The notes under the pieces are model-generated. The model was not told where the DNA came from. It ran no database searches and saw nothing but the letters and a program-made list of their open reading frames with translations. Both the position numbers and the translations under genes were made by a program. This document shows positions 29,823 through 37,691 of a stretch of 39,617 nt of DNA, in pieces. The DNA comes from a virus. The stretch spans positions 1-39,617 of the IMG/VR virus record IMGVR_UViG_3300046028_009709. The stretch is one strand, 5' to 3'. Every line of letters starts with the position of its first letter. Position 1 is the stretch's first letter.

Positions 29823-32579
29823 TCAAAAACTAAACATGCTGTCAAAAGTTTCGTTGTTTTTGGCATCTTCAAGATTCCAGTGCAATACACCCAACAAGTT
29901 TTCCAGTTTCTTGTCCAAAATTGTGGCCTCCATAAGAGCGTTGTCAAAAGGCATAGACTTGAACCAATCAGGAAGATACAGTTGATCTACAGGGTATGCA
30001 ACAGATGTCATACCCAAAGGGTTTGATCTCAGCTTACAGACAATCACCTTTTGCCCGTCTTGAATTCGCATTGATCCATAATCGTTGTAGATCTCACACA
30101 ATAGGTTCCAGTTTAGGCTCGCAAGGACATGGCCCGGAATAGTTTTTCTTTTCCCAGTGTCTTTGTTGAGGTCAACGCTTTCCTGAGCTTTCTTAATCAT
30201 GCCATATTGAGTAAGGTTATTCACCCTTTTGGGGCTGCCTTTTGCCCAGCTGGGCCATTGGCTGAACTCTGTGCGGAACTCCTTGATGCGCGTGAAAATG
30301 CTGTCTTTGTCAACCTCAGTCAAAACCAAAGTTAAAATCTCACTCAAGAAGTCCTGGACTGGTTTTGGTGTATCACTTCTCTTGAGATCAAGCCCCATAA
30401 CTTTGATCTCACCTGGCTTGCCATCTACATCCTTTCGCTTGCCTTCTTTGTCATAGATCATCACAGCATACCGCTTCTTGGTAATGAACAATCCATGGCT
30501 TGCTACTAGTTCACGACCAGCTTTGATCACACTTCTGGATTCAGGTACATTGAATGCCTGTTTCATAAATCCAGGAAAGCTTTGGTTGGTGATATCTGCA
30601 ACTTGATCATACAATTGCACCACTGCTTCACGACTCCAATCAAAGCTTTTGAAGTCTTCAAGCTGGCTCATTACTGGATATGCGCTAAAATAAATGCTGT
30701 CGGTGTCGCCATATATGACAGCATCACCTTTGTAGTGATATTTCCCTGATATTACCTCATTGATCTTACTACCCATGTGTTTGACGATACATCTACCTGT
30801 TAAAGTAGTACTTTGTGCAATACGGTTGTCAAACCACGATGAGCTAGAATTTCCGATAGCTCCATAAAGTGAATTTAGCAAAATTTTCTTAATCAACTGC
30901 CTTCTGTCATAAAAATCAGCTTTTTCTTGATACTCACTCTTCTTAGAGGGATTAGGTTCTTCATCAGCTTTTTTGAAACATGCTTTGGCTTCTGCCTGCA
31001 ACTCCTTTCTCTCACCATACCAGCGAGCCAGCAAGCCTGGTACCACACCCTCCTTGTTGAGATCAAAAATGGTGCCATTGGCACTGAGAGTCATTTGCTT
31101 TTTGGGATTTTCAAAAATCCATTGATACAGTTCGTCAGCACTGAGTTCCACAGTGGTACCGTCTTCAAAGTCCACAGTCAGCATAACCATTTCCCGATTC
31201 ATCACTTGGTTATACTCAATAATGCCAAACATCTCGTTCCAACTGTCAGCAAAAGTGCGCTTTTCCTTTTGCATCCTGTGTTGAATCAAACGATCATTAC
31301 CCACAGGGCGGATTTGCCCCACTACTGTTTCCTTGCTCATGTTCAAGCTACGAATAGCACTGGGATATAGACTGTTGATGTCTACGCCGCCAATCCACTT
31401 GTGCATGCCTTCAACTGGGTCAGCCACATATGCACCAGCAATACCAGTGGGCTCAATGTCTTCACCCTGATCATCTTTCATGATTTCAGGATTGTCTCTA
31501 CGTCGAGTAGGAACACACAAGCCAAGATCATGTGCTTCGTTAGTAATGGCATTGTCAATAAGCTGTACTGACCCCATTGTTGTTTGGATCAACACTCCGT
31601 TTGTATGTGCTAGATCATTGCTTAGATCAATGAATTTCAGCTTGCGATCAATTTTCACCAACAGCATAACGTCTTGCCTGTTATAGGCAATGAACTTTTC
31701 AAAGTCTTCGTTATAGAGCTTGTCTAAGCTGCCTTCGTAAGCTATCTTCTTGTCGCCCACTTCATACTCGCCCACAAAGTCCAGTCGATAACTGTGCATC
31801 TCGTGATAGGTGTGCTTGCGGTACAGTTGCAGATAGTCAAGATGGACTCTGCCCACTAGATCAAAAGTAATAGTGGGCTTGCCATAGCTTTCATACTCCC
31901 TTTTCTTGGGAAATTTGTTCCAGAGACACAGCCTTTTAGTGTGCTCCTTACTCAAAATTTGAATGATACGATTGTGCAAATAAGGAATATCATAACCCTC
32001 TGAATTCCAACCTGTGAGAACATCTGCATCCTCAATGAGGGTGAGAAACACATCCAATAGCTCAGTTTCATTGCTACACAGCACAGTGTCTTCAAATTTG
32101 TCCACAACTGCTGATGCTTGCTCTACTGTGAGTGTTTTGGGTTTGAGGACAAGAGTAAAGTTTTTGCCCAGCCAACTCAAATATACAGATACTGCTGTAA
32201 TGGGATTGAACGCCTCGTCAGTTGACGAGAAGCCCCGATCAGGATCAAAATCAGTTTCCAAGTCAAAAAACGCCACATGCAACTGTGGACTTGCTGTATT
32301 TTTGTAATGTTCATAAAAACAACGGAAAATGGGATTGCTATCACTTTCATATTGTTGTGTTTTTGGAACCAAGCGACACTCTCTTTGAAACTCTTCCCAA
32401 CGATTGGTTTCAAATTTATCCAGCCGTTCACCATAAATGCTAGTGTATTTTCCACGCTCACTGGGAAAATACATTACGTATTTGCTGGGATATGTGTTGT
32501 AGACTCGTTTGTGGTTTACACGCTCCACAACATGAATACAGTGTTTGTCTTTCTCCAAAATAGCATCAACATACGTCAT
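29823..32579 (-). CDS. 43: DNA polymerase, family B, T4 gp43 type
   Basis: A 918-residue replicative polymerase, the full T4-type length. The 3'-5' exonuclease has FFDLETDFD (DLE at about 106-108), TGWNSEGYDIPYL and AYNRQDV. The polymerase has motif A GGVDINSLYPS (about 397-407), motif B KKILLNSLYGAIG (564-576) and motif C VIYGDTDS (621-628). The C-terminus ends in FDSMFSF, the short peptide that docks on the sliding clamp. I start at ATG 32579 with GGAG six bases upstream; an ATG four codons earlier has no such site. It works with the clamp and RNase H found here. No break or intein is seen. Confidence 0.95.
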   Translation of the reverse strand: MTYVDAILEKDKHCIHVVERVNHKRVYNTYPSKYVMYFPSERGKYTSIYGERLDKFETNRWEEFQRECRLVPKTQQYESDSNPIFRCFYEHYKNTASPQLHVAFFDLETDFDPDRGFSSTDEAFNPITAVSVYLSWLGKNFTLVLKPKTLTVEQASAVVDKFEDTVLCSNETELLDVFLTLIEDADVLTGWNSEGYDIPYLHNRIIQILSKEHTKRLCLWNKFPKKREYESYGKPTITFDLVGRVHLDYLQLYRKHTYHEMHSYRLDFVGEYEVGDKKIAYEGSLDKLYNEDFEKFIAYNRQDVMLLVKIDRKLKFIDLSNDLAHTNGVLIQTTMGSVQLIDNAITNEAHDLGLCVPTRRRDNPEIMKDDQGEDIEPTGIAGAYVADPVEGMHKWIGGVDINSLYPSAIRSLNMSKETVVGQIRPVGNDRLIQHRMQKEKRTFADSWNEMFGIIEYNQVMNREMVMLTVDFEDGTTVELSADELYQWIFENPKKQMTLSANGTIFDLNKEGVVPGLLARWYGERKELQAEAKACFKKADEEPNPSKKSEYQEKADFYDRRQLIKKILLNSLYGAIGNSSSSWFDNRIAQSTTLTGRCIVKHMGSKINEVISGKYHYKGDAVIYGDTDSIYFSAYPVMSQLEDFKSFDWSREAVVQLYDQVADITNQSFPGFMKQAFNVPESRSVIKAGRELVASHGLFITKKRYAVMIYDKEGKRKDVDGKPGEIKVMGLDLKRSDTPKPVQDFLSEILTLVLTEVDKDSIFTRIKEFRTEFSQWPSWAKGSPKRVNNLTQYGMIKKAQESVDLNKDTGKRKTIPGHVLASLNWNLLCEIYNDYGSMRIQDGQKVIVCKLRSNPLGMTSVAYPVDQLYLPDWFKSMPFDNALMEATILDKKLENLLGVLHWNLEDAKNNETFDSMFSF

Positions 32580-32744
32580 CCAAAACTCCATAATCCATAT
32601 AAATTCAACCCTGTATAAAACAACATCATTACAGCGAGTAATAGATTCTTACGCAAAATACTGCTGATGGTCAAGGCTACACTGCCAAACAACCAAAACA
32701 AATACAATGTGCTCAAAGGTAATATTTGAAAGGCTTAAACGGCG

Positions 32745-32767
32745 ACAGCCAGCAGTATGCTGGCTGT
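32745..32767. repeat. Perfect hairpin in the polymerase-dsbA gap
   Basis: ACAGCCAGCA-GTA-TGCTGGCTGT, a 10-base-pair stem with a 3-base loop. No T-run follows on the - strand. It lies 166 bases before the polymerase start in the 274-base gap 32580-32853, in which I see no gene and no convincing promoter. Confidence 0.75.
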
Positions 32768-32800
32768 ACCTAAAATCTCAAAAAAACATTACAATCCATT

Positions 32801-32823
32801 TAGATCTTTGAGTTAAAGATCTA
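32801..32823 (-). terminator. Possible terminator after the dsbA-like gene
   Basis: TAGATCTTT-GAGTT-AAAGATCTA, a perfect 9-base-pair stem, 30 bases past the dsbA-like stop. On the - strand a run of seven Ts comes about 12 bases after the stem, too far for a textbook terminator, so confidence is moderate. Confidence 0.4.
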
Positions 32824-32853
32824 TAAAAATGTATCCTTGCTTTGTATGAAGCC

Positions 32854-33129
32854 TTAGGAAACACCTGCTGCTTTTAGCACTTCTTCAACACTGTCCAGCT
32901 GTGTTTGAAGATCGTTCAAAGTGTCTTGATTCTGCTGGCTCATCTTGTAGGCGGTTCGGATAGCCATGTTTAGGATCTTTTTGTCAATATCCAGTTCCTC
33001 ACTTACTGATCCCACTTGGTCTTTTAGTCCCTCTTTGAGGGTAGCAATCTCGCGCAACACATCAATACCTGAATTCACAAGGGCCATAATCTTTGAGCGA
33101 TCATTTGGTCCTAGAGTGCCGATACCCAT
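32854..33129 (-). CDS. dsbA: DsbA-like double-stranded DNA-binding protein
   Basis: A 91-residue helical protein. REIATLKEGLKDQVGSVSEELDIDKKILNMAIRTAYKMSQQ followed by a DLQTQLDSVEEVLKAAG tail follows the plan of T4 DsbA, a small dsDNA-binding protein that binds near late promoters and modulates late transcription. The core motif ('KEGLKD...ELDIDKKILN') has the same spacing as the T4 LIKDI..(E/D)LGVDGKMFN stretch. The protein is of the right size (T4 DsbA is 89 residues). The start is ATG 33129. The resemblance is by eye but fairly specific. Confidence 0.6.
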   Translation of the reverse strand: MGIGTLGPNDRSKIMALVNSGIDVLREIATLKEGLKDQVGSVSEELDIDKKILNMAIRTAYKMSQQNQDTLNDLQTQLDSVEEVLKAAGVS

Positions 33130-33196
33130 CTACTTTTGCTCCACGTTTGTTGTATGCCATGATTGTGTGGCAGACAGCACATGTGTCAAACAACAA
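33101..33196 (-). CDS. Possible tiny CxxCH zinc-knuckle peptide
   Basis: A 31-codon frame (TTG 33196, or TTG 33193) overlapping the ends of its neighbours reads FDTCAVCHTIM followed by AYNKRGAKVDGYRHSRTK. The CAVCH pair and the basic tail look like a real small zinc-binding protein, and the stretch fills the otherwise empty 33130-33185 gap. An ATG at 33160 gives only 19 residues. The start codons are weak and there is no clear ribosome-binding site, so this is tentative. Confidence 0.25.
   Translation of the reverse strand: MLFDTCAVCHTIMAYNKRGAKVDGYRHSRTK
33162..33189 (-). promoter_or_regulatory. Possible sigma70-like promoter for the dsbA-like gene
   Basis: On the - strand: a perfect TTGACA, 16-base spacer, and CACAAT (4 of 6). 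Transcription would start near 33155, 26 bases before the ATG at 33129. The -10 is weak and the site may overlap a tiny ORF. Confidence 0.3.
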
Positions 33197-34181
33197 TAAG
33201 GCTGCTGGCTTGGACTCCATTGTTATATCCAACGAGGGAGAATTCTTGTGTGCTCTGGGCTTGCCAAGGAGTTTTGAATCCAGTGTACTGGTTCAACATG
33301 CCTCCAACAGAAAAGTTAAATGACTCTTGGCTTGTTAAGGGGTTTTGGAAATTAGCTACGTCCTGGAATCTATAGCCCTCTTGTGTAGTGCTCCGCCAAT
33401 TCAAAGCTGTGTCGTTGAACCAAACTGTAGATCCTGACAGTGCAACAATAGCTTCTTTGCCAAGTGTGGATCGGTATAATAACCGCGTAAATGGTTTGGA
33501 TTTGCCTTGATCTTTTAAATTATCAAACAATGTCCATTCTGTGCTTGTGGTTTGAAAATCGTTTGTATAGGCTATCCAGCCTTTGCCGCCCAGCCAAACT
33601 TTTACACTACTTCCTACGTGGGCTTCAATACTGTAAATACCGCCAGGGATAATATCTGGAAGTAGTATTCTTGTCCAAGAGGCAGTGTTGTCTTCACTAT
33701 AGATGACCACAGGCTGTCTCAGATGATTTGTGCAGCCCACAGCAATCCATTTTCCTAGGCCCAAGTGTTTGATATCAAACAAAGTCATGGGTTCTTGATA
33801 ACTGACAAATTTTCTGACCCAAGTTGCTGGACCACCATTTCCAGACACTGCGACAAATCCAGTTTCTGCAAGGTTACTGAAGTTTTTTTCATGTCCCACA
33901 ACTGTGAACAATCCTTGCCCCCATGTGATTTTGTTAACAAGCCAACTTTTGTTTTCAGGAGTGTAGGAATACCAATTTACACCATCACCACTTACTGTGA
34001 AGTCTCCAAAATTTGTAGCACCAACCCACGTATTGTTTCCATACGCCATGGATTGTATGCTGCCCAGTCCATTGACCGGACTATTGCCTGTAGTCCAGCC
34101 TATTTCATTGGTAGAGAAGGCATATAATGCCCTGCTGTACCACCGTGTGGGATCCATACCAAAACTATACAAAGTTGCCAT
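33186..34181 (-). CDS. Beta-propeller-like structural/adhesin protein
   Basis: A 331-residue, Trp- and Gly-rich, beta-strand protein. Short motifs recur every 40-60 residues: YGNNTWVGAT, GQGLFTVVG, GFVAVSGNGG, GKWIAVG, WLGGKGWIAY, with SGDGVNWYSY and DNTASWTRI resembling BNR/sialidase-type Asp-box turns (S.D.G..W). This suggests a six- or seven-bladed propeller of the kind used in phage tail tips or adhesins. The start is ATG 34181. It lies next to the mosaic phage proteins on its 5' side. A similar-purpose propeller is encoded at 728-1756, but the repeat sequences are unrelated. No catalytic residues are evident. Confidence 0.6.
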   Translation of the reverse strand: MATLYSFGMDPTRWYSRALYAFSTNEIGWTTGNSPVNGLGSIQSMAYGNNTWVGATNFGDFTVSGDGVNWYSYTPENKSWLVNKITWGQGLFTVVGHEKNFSNLAETGFVAVSGNGGPATWVRKFVSYQEPMTLFDIKHLGLGKWIAVGCTNHLRQPVVIYSEDNTASWTRILLPDIIPGGIYSIEAHVGSSVKVWLGGKGWIAYTNDFQTTSTEWTLFDNLKDQGKSKPFTRLLYRSTLGKEAIVALSGSTVWFNDTALNWRSTTQEGYRFQDVANFQNPLTSQESFNFSVGGMLNQYTGFKTPWQAQSTQEFSLVGYNNGVQASSLIVV

Positions 34182-34187
34182 TTCAGC

Positions 34188-35243
34188 TTATTTAACCGAG
34201 GGAAATTTGCCATTGCTTTGAGTTTGAGGAGGAACTCCTCCTGTTGTGACTTTGTTGAGAAATTTCCGGGCTTGTTTTTGTATCTCTCTGGGGCCCACAT
34301 CAGCTGTTGTGTTCACACCTTTGACAACTGTTCCTACTCCGCCAACTTCTTGAACTAAGGGCTTGCAGTCTTGCATGTTGAGGAACCAGTTTGCTTGTGC
34401 CTTGTCATGAGATGTGGCACTGCGGCGATTTTTCAACTTCTTGGCTTTCTCACAAGTGACGTTTCCGCCATAGAGTCGAGTGATTTTGGCTTTGAGAGTT
34501 CCAGGTGCTCCTGCTCTCTCATCAATAGAGGTGTCTGTGGAGAAGAAAGGACCGGCCATGGCACTAGATTGACGTTGAGGAACAAGTGATGTGTTCAAAG
34601 CCTCAATCCATTTGGGTTTGATGTGCCTGGCACGCAATCCAGCAAAAAACAAATGAGTTTCCACAGGAACATCGCCTTCTGTTTCCAGCACTGCATACAT
34701 TCTGTTGCGACCCTCATGTGCTGTGACCCGGGCAGGTTTTTCTAGACTACCTTCGTCCCATTCAACTGGTATGTCTAAGACCAACCAGGGACTGGCCATG
34801 CCCTGCCCTTGATCCAGCTGCTGTTTGATATAGTCCACACTGGTGGCTTGATCTCTAGAGATCTTGCTAGCCAAGCTCAAAAACACACTGGGCTTCATCA
34901 AGACTCGCAGGCCAAGATAATCCACATTGCGGTTGTCGGGCACTTCCCCAATGCCACTCACATTGTCGATTTTTACTTCATTTAGCAGGGCAAACAGCTC
35001 TATCAGAAGAGCTTCTTGAGCAGGCTTTTTCTCAAGTTTGCTCAATTTCTTGTAATAGTTAAGATCCTCACCCAAGTGATCCAAGGCTATTTCTCGCGCC
35101 ACACTCCGCAACCGGGTGTGCTCCATCTCCACTTTGATGCCCTGTGCCAGCTGTTTCTCCACAGAGTCTGTTGACACTTTGTATTTTTTAGCCAGCTCAG
35201 CTACGCTACTGGTAGGTTTGTTCAATAGGTCATTCAGTTTCAT
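34188..35243 (-). CDS. Phage protein with DUF5661-like N-terminus
   Basis: A 351-residue protein. The N-terminus (LAKKYKVSTDSVEKQLAQGIKVEMEHT then VAREIALDHLGEDLNYYKKLSKLE, about 15-75) matches the DUF5661 pattern found in many phage and plasmid-borne proteins. The middle has VDYLGLRVLMKPSVFLSLA and ARVTAHEGRNRMYAV; the HEGRNR stretch resembles a motif in phage polyvalent proteins. The C-terminus is basic, with a Gly-rich tail. The start ATG 35243 overlaps the upstream mosaic protein by 14 bases. I read it as a virion-borne or co-injected accessory protein, which is inference. No enzyme activity is assigned. Confidence 0.6.
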   Translation of the reverse strand: MKLNDLLNKPTSSVAELAKKYKVSTDSVEKQLAQGIKVEMEHTRLRSVAREIALDHLGEDLNYYKKLSKLEKKPAQEALLIELFALLNEVKIDNVSGIGEVPDNRNVDYLGLRVLMKPSVFLSLASKISRDQATSVDYIKQQLDQGQGMASPWLVLDIPVEWDEGSLEKPARVTAHEGRNRMYAVLETEGDVPVETHLFFAGLRARHIKPKWIEALNTSLVPQRQSSAMAGPFFSTDTSIDERAGAPGTLKAKITRLYGGNVTCEKAKKLKNRRSATSHDKAQANWFLNMQDCKPLVQEVGGVGTVVKGVNTTADVGPREIQKQARKFLNKVTTGGVPPQTQSNGKFPSVK

Positions 35244-37056
35244 TAGGATCTTCTTCAAGGTTGCGGATTTTTTTCACCGTTGTAGTCGGCTTTCCCCAAG
35301 GTTCTGGCCAGCGTTGAGTAAATTTGAGCCTCACATTGGCTGCAGGAATTGGCTTGTAGATTACCCAAGCATCGTAGTCTTGTTGTATATCCAATGCTGG
35401 ATCAGGAGTTAGATCATTGGGATCTTGAACGTTGATTTCCCATATATCCATACTCTCACGATCATCTTGACTCCAATAGTAAGCCCAATCTTCAGCTTGT
35501 TCAAAAGTTTCAAACCCAAACACACCTGGTTGTCGCAATATATGATCATGTTCCTTTGTTTTGGGAACAAGTCCTCTCTGGCGAATGCTCAAACGGTTTC
35601 GTGTGCGTGTGACATGATAGAGTTTGGTGGGCAGCGGCTCATCTCCCTGCCCGAGCCATGGGGCAGCTTCATTTGTCTTGCTCTTGCCCCAGTTTTTGGC
35701 ACCCTTTTTCCTGCACTGCACTAATGCACCGCTGGCATAGGCACTGGGCCAAACTTTGTAGCGACTCTTGACTTTGTAATAGCAGGCATCTTGTTTTTCA
35801 CTGAGCATAGAGTAGTTAACCATTTGGCCACCACAATGAGGACAACTGGAGTTTTCTTTCAGCTCATGTTCAGTCAAAGCCAGTTGGATGTTTTTCACAT
35901 CTTCTGTGCGTATGTTCAAGAGAGCCGTGGTGCCTATGCTCCTGGTTTGCCAATAGCCTTGGTTGTGGAGATGCATCATCATATAGTAGAGATATTGAGG
36001 AATCAGCTGTTCAGTAGCTGTGACTTTGATTCCAATATGATAGGGACTGAATTCTTTGGTTGGTGTGCCTACATTTGTTCTATCACTGCGTCGCACAAGC
36101 CAAAAGTCAGCATCAGGAAAATTAGTTTTGATAGTGCAGAGATCTCCCAATTTTGTAGAGCCAACACTTTCTTTTGTGGCTACGTTCCGGGCCTTGCCTT
36201 CACGTTCAGGATTGGGATCTTCTCTACGCTTGCGCCTAGCAGCAGTTGCACGTTTTTTCTTGCCCAGTGCCCAAGCCTTCCGCTGTGGCAGGCATTTGGG
36301 CTTGCCTTCGCCTTCACTGCCTATAGCACAGTCGCCTCTGATCTTGCCATCTGTCCCAAATCGCACCCATTTTTGTTTGAACCAATCACGCAAGCTTTCA
36401 TCCAAATATTGCGCTTCCCAATCCATAAAGTTTTCAGCAAATTTTTGGCACCGTTCTCGTATGTTTGTATCAGCAGTAACCATAATATTGAAGGTGCGTT
36501 GACTTTGGGATTGAGTAGTATCTGAGTAACCGCAATAGACTTTTTTGACAGGACTCTTGTTGATTAGGTCAGTACAACTTTCACCATATCTTGGCATCTG
36601 CTCGCTGCATGGACTGCATGTGGTTACAATAATACAGCCATCAGGTATGCTTCCGTATTTTTTACGATAAGCCCTCATAGCCAATCGTTCAGCATGATAC
36701 CATTTGTCATTGGCAAATGTGCTGAAACCTATTACAAGACGGTTGCGGGGATCCAACAACCCTGCGGCTACCCATCCGTATTTGTCAGGGTTTTTCTTTC
36801 GTCTGGTGTCAACTAGGTTACACAACGCAACTAAGATGCGATCCAGTTTTTTATAGTTGTGTATTTCTACGTTATTGTTTTCATTCAAGGGATTGCTAGT
36901 TGTCTTTCCGCCCTTTTGTCGTTTGCGTCTAGCAGCACAGTGAGCACGTTGGCTGAACCCTTTGGGACTGTTGCAGTTGATACTTTTCTTATACTTTTTG
37001 GTCCATTTTTCTTCAAGATTAGCTGCGTTAAAATCTAGTAGTTCCTGTAACTTCAT
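35230..37056 (-). CDS. Mosaic phage protein: deaminase-like, S-subunit-like, zinc and ART-like domains
   Basis: A 608-residue multi-domain protein. Residues ~15-50 have a Lys/Arg-rich KYKKSINCNSPKGFSQRAHC motif. Residues ~68-195 look like a cytidine-deaminase fold with H121-A-E123 and TTCSPCSEQM (C147, C150). A basic KWVRFGTDGKIRGDCAIG..GKPKCLPQ..A motif is at 229-262. Residues ~300-395 (IGIKVT..QYLYYMMMHL..GYW...NIRTEDVKNI) resemble a restriction S-subunit half. CPHCGG at 405-410 and KSRYKVWPSAYASGALVQCRK form a zinc unit. Residues ~475-545 (LYHVTRTRNRLSIRQRGLVP..GVFGF) look like an ADP-ribosyltransferase fold. It is likely a polyvalent protein delivered with phage DNA. Domain calls vary in strength; the deaminase is the best. 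Confidence 0.6.
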   Translation of the reverse strand: MKLQELLDFNAANLEEKWTKKYKKSINCNSPKGFSQRAHCAARRKRQKGGKTTSNPLNENNNVEIHNYKKLDRILVALCNLVDTRRKKNPDKYGWVAAGLLDPRNRLVIGFSTFANDKWYHAERLAMRAYRKKYGSIPDGCIIVTTCSPCSEQMPRYGESCTDLINKSPVKKVYCGYSDTTQSQSQRTFNIMVTADTNIRERCQKFAENFMDWEAQYLDESLRDWFKQKWVRFGTDGKIRGDCAIGSEGEGKPKCLPQRKAWALGKKKRATAARRKRREDPNPEREGKARNVATKESVGSTKLGDLCTIKTNFPDADFWLVRRSDRTNVGTPTKEFSPYHIGIKVTATEQLIPQYLYYMMMHLHNQGYWQTRSIGTTALLNIRTEDVKNIQLALTEHELKENSSCPHCGGQMVNYSMLSEKQDACYYKVKSRYKVWPSAYASGALVQCRKKGAKNWGKSKTNEAAPWLGQGDEPLPTKLYHVTRTRNRLSIRQRGLVPKTKEHDHILRQPGVFGFETFEQAEDWAYYWSQDDRESMDIWEINVQDPNDLTPDPALDIQQDYDAWVIYKPIPAANVRLKFTQRWPEPWGKPTTTVKKIRNLEEDPNETE

Positions 37057-37691
37057 GGCTGTTTTTCCTCAGTGGCTATTCCTGTTACATAGCGATCATC
37101 TGTGAAAAACTTCACAGCATTTTCCACACTGTAGATGTTCATGTCTATCAAATAACCAGGATTTTGTGTGATGGGATTTTTCACCCAAGCATTGTCATGC
37201 CAAACAATTCTGTTGTTAGGATAAAGGTAATAGTTGCCTTCATCCATGCGAAACATGTGAGCGCACTTGTGCTCTGGAGTTTCGCTGAAGTTGAGATCAG
37301 CCATTACAGCGTTTTCCCAACTCCAATCCAATGTCATCATGTAATGACCTTGACGTTTTTCACCTTTCCATGTGATCAAATCTGCCCGCAACCCTGCCAA
37401 TCTAGCCCGAACTTGTACATCGATATAGGGACTAAAACAATCCCAATACATATGATCGTGCAGAGGTCTCACTGGAGCATCTGGTTTCCAGCAAAATGCG
37501 GTTATGGGCCTGCGGGTCCAGTTGACTCCGTTTTCCAAAAATGCTTCAAATAACGGTGTGCGTTTTTGCAAGCTGGCAACACTGTGAACGTCGCAAGGAG
37601 TAAACTCACCATGCCCTTGAGTGTGGTTAAAGAGATACTCATTGCGTATCAAGCATGTGACGACTGGAATGTTGTGATTTAAATAACTCAT
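37053..37691 (-). CDS. Conserved phage hypothetical protein
   Basis: A 212-residue protein starting MSYLNHNIPVVTCLIRNEYLF. The ATG at 37691 overlaps the upstream stop as ATGA, and the end overlaps the mosaic gene by 4 bases. Its pattern of GHGEFTPCDVHSVASL, FLENGVNWTRRPITAFCW, YWDCFSPYIDVQVRAR and HKCAHMFRMDEGNYYLYPNNRIVWHD recalls an uncharacterised protein of many phages with about the same length. I know no function. It is beta-rich with several conserved-looking Trp and His, and no signal peptide. Coupling to two mosaic genes suggests shared timing and perhaps packaging into the virion. Confidence 0.65.
   Translation of the reverse strand: MSYLNHNIPVVTCLIRNEYLFNHTQGHGEFTPCDVHSVASLQKRTPLFEAFLENGVNWTRRPITAFCWKPDAPVRPLHDHMYWDCFSPYIDVQVRARLAGLRADLITWKGEKRQGHYMMTLDWSWENAVMADLNFSETPEHKCAHMFRMDEGNYYLYPNNRIVWHDNAWVKNPITQNPGYLIDMNIYSVENAVKFFTDDRYVTGIATEEKQP

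Noticed and set aside
34188-34200. Late-promoter-like GTTAAATA upstream of the 34181 start
   Set aside because: It is formed by the last codons and stop of the preceding gene and lies too close to the ATG for a normal leader.
35791-36525. 244-codon + strand frame opposite the mosaic deaminase protein
   Set aside because: It is an antisense shadow with no ribosome site and no recognisable domain.
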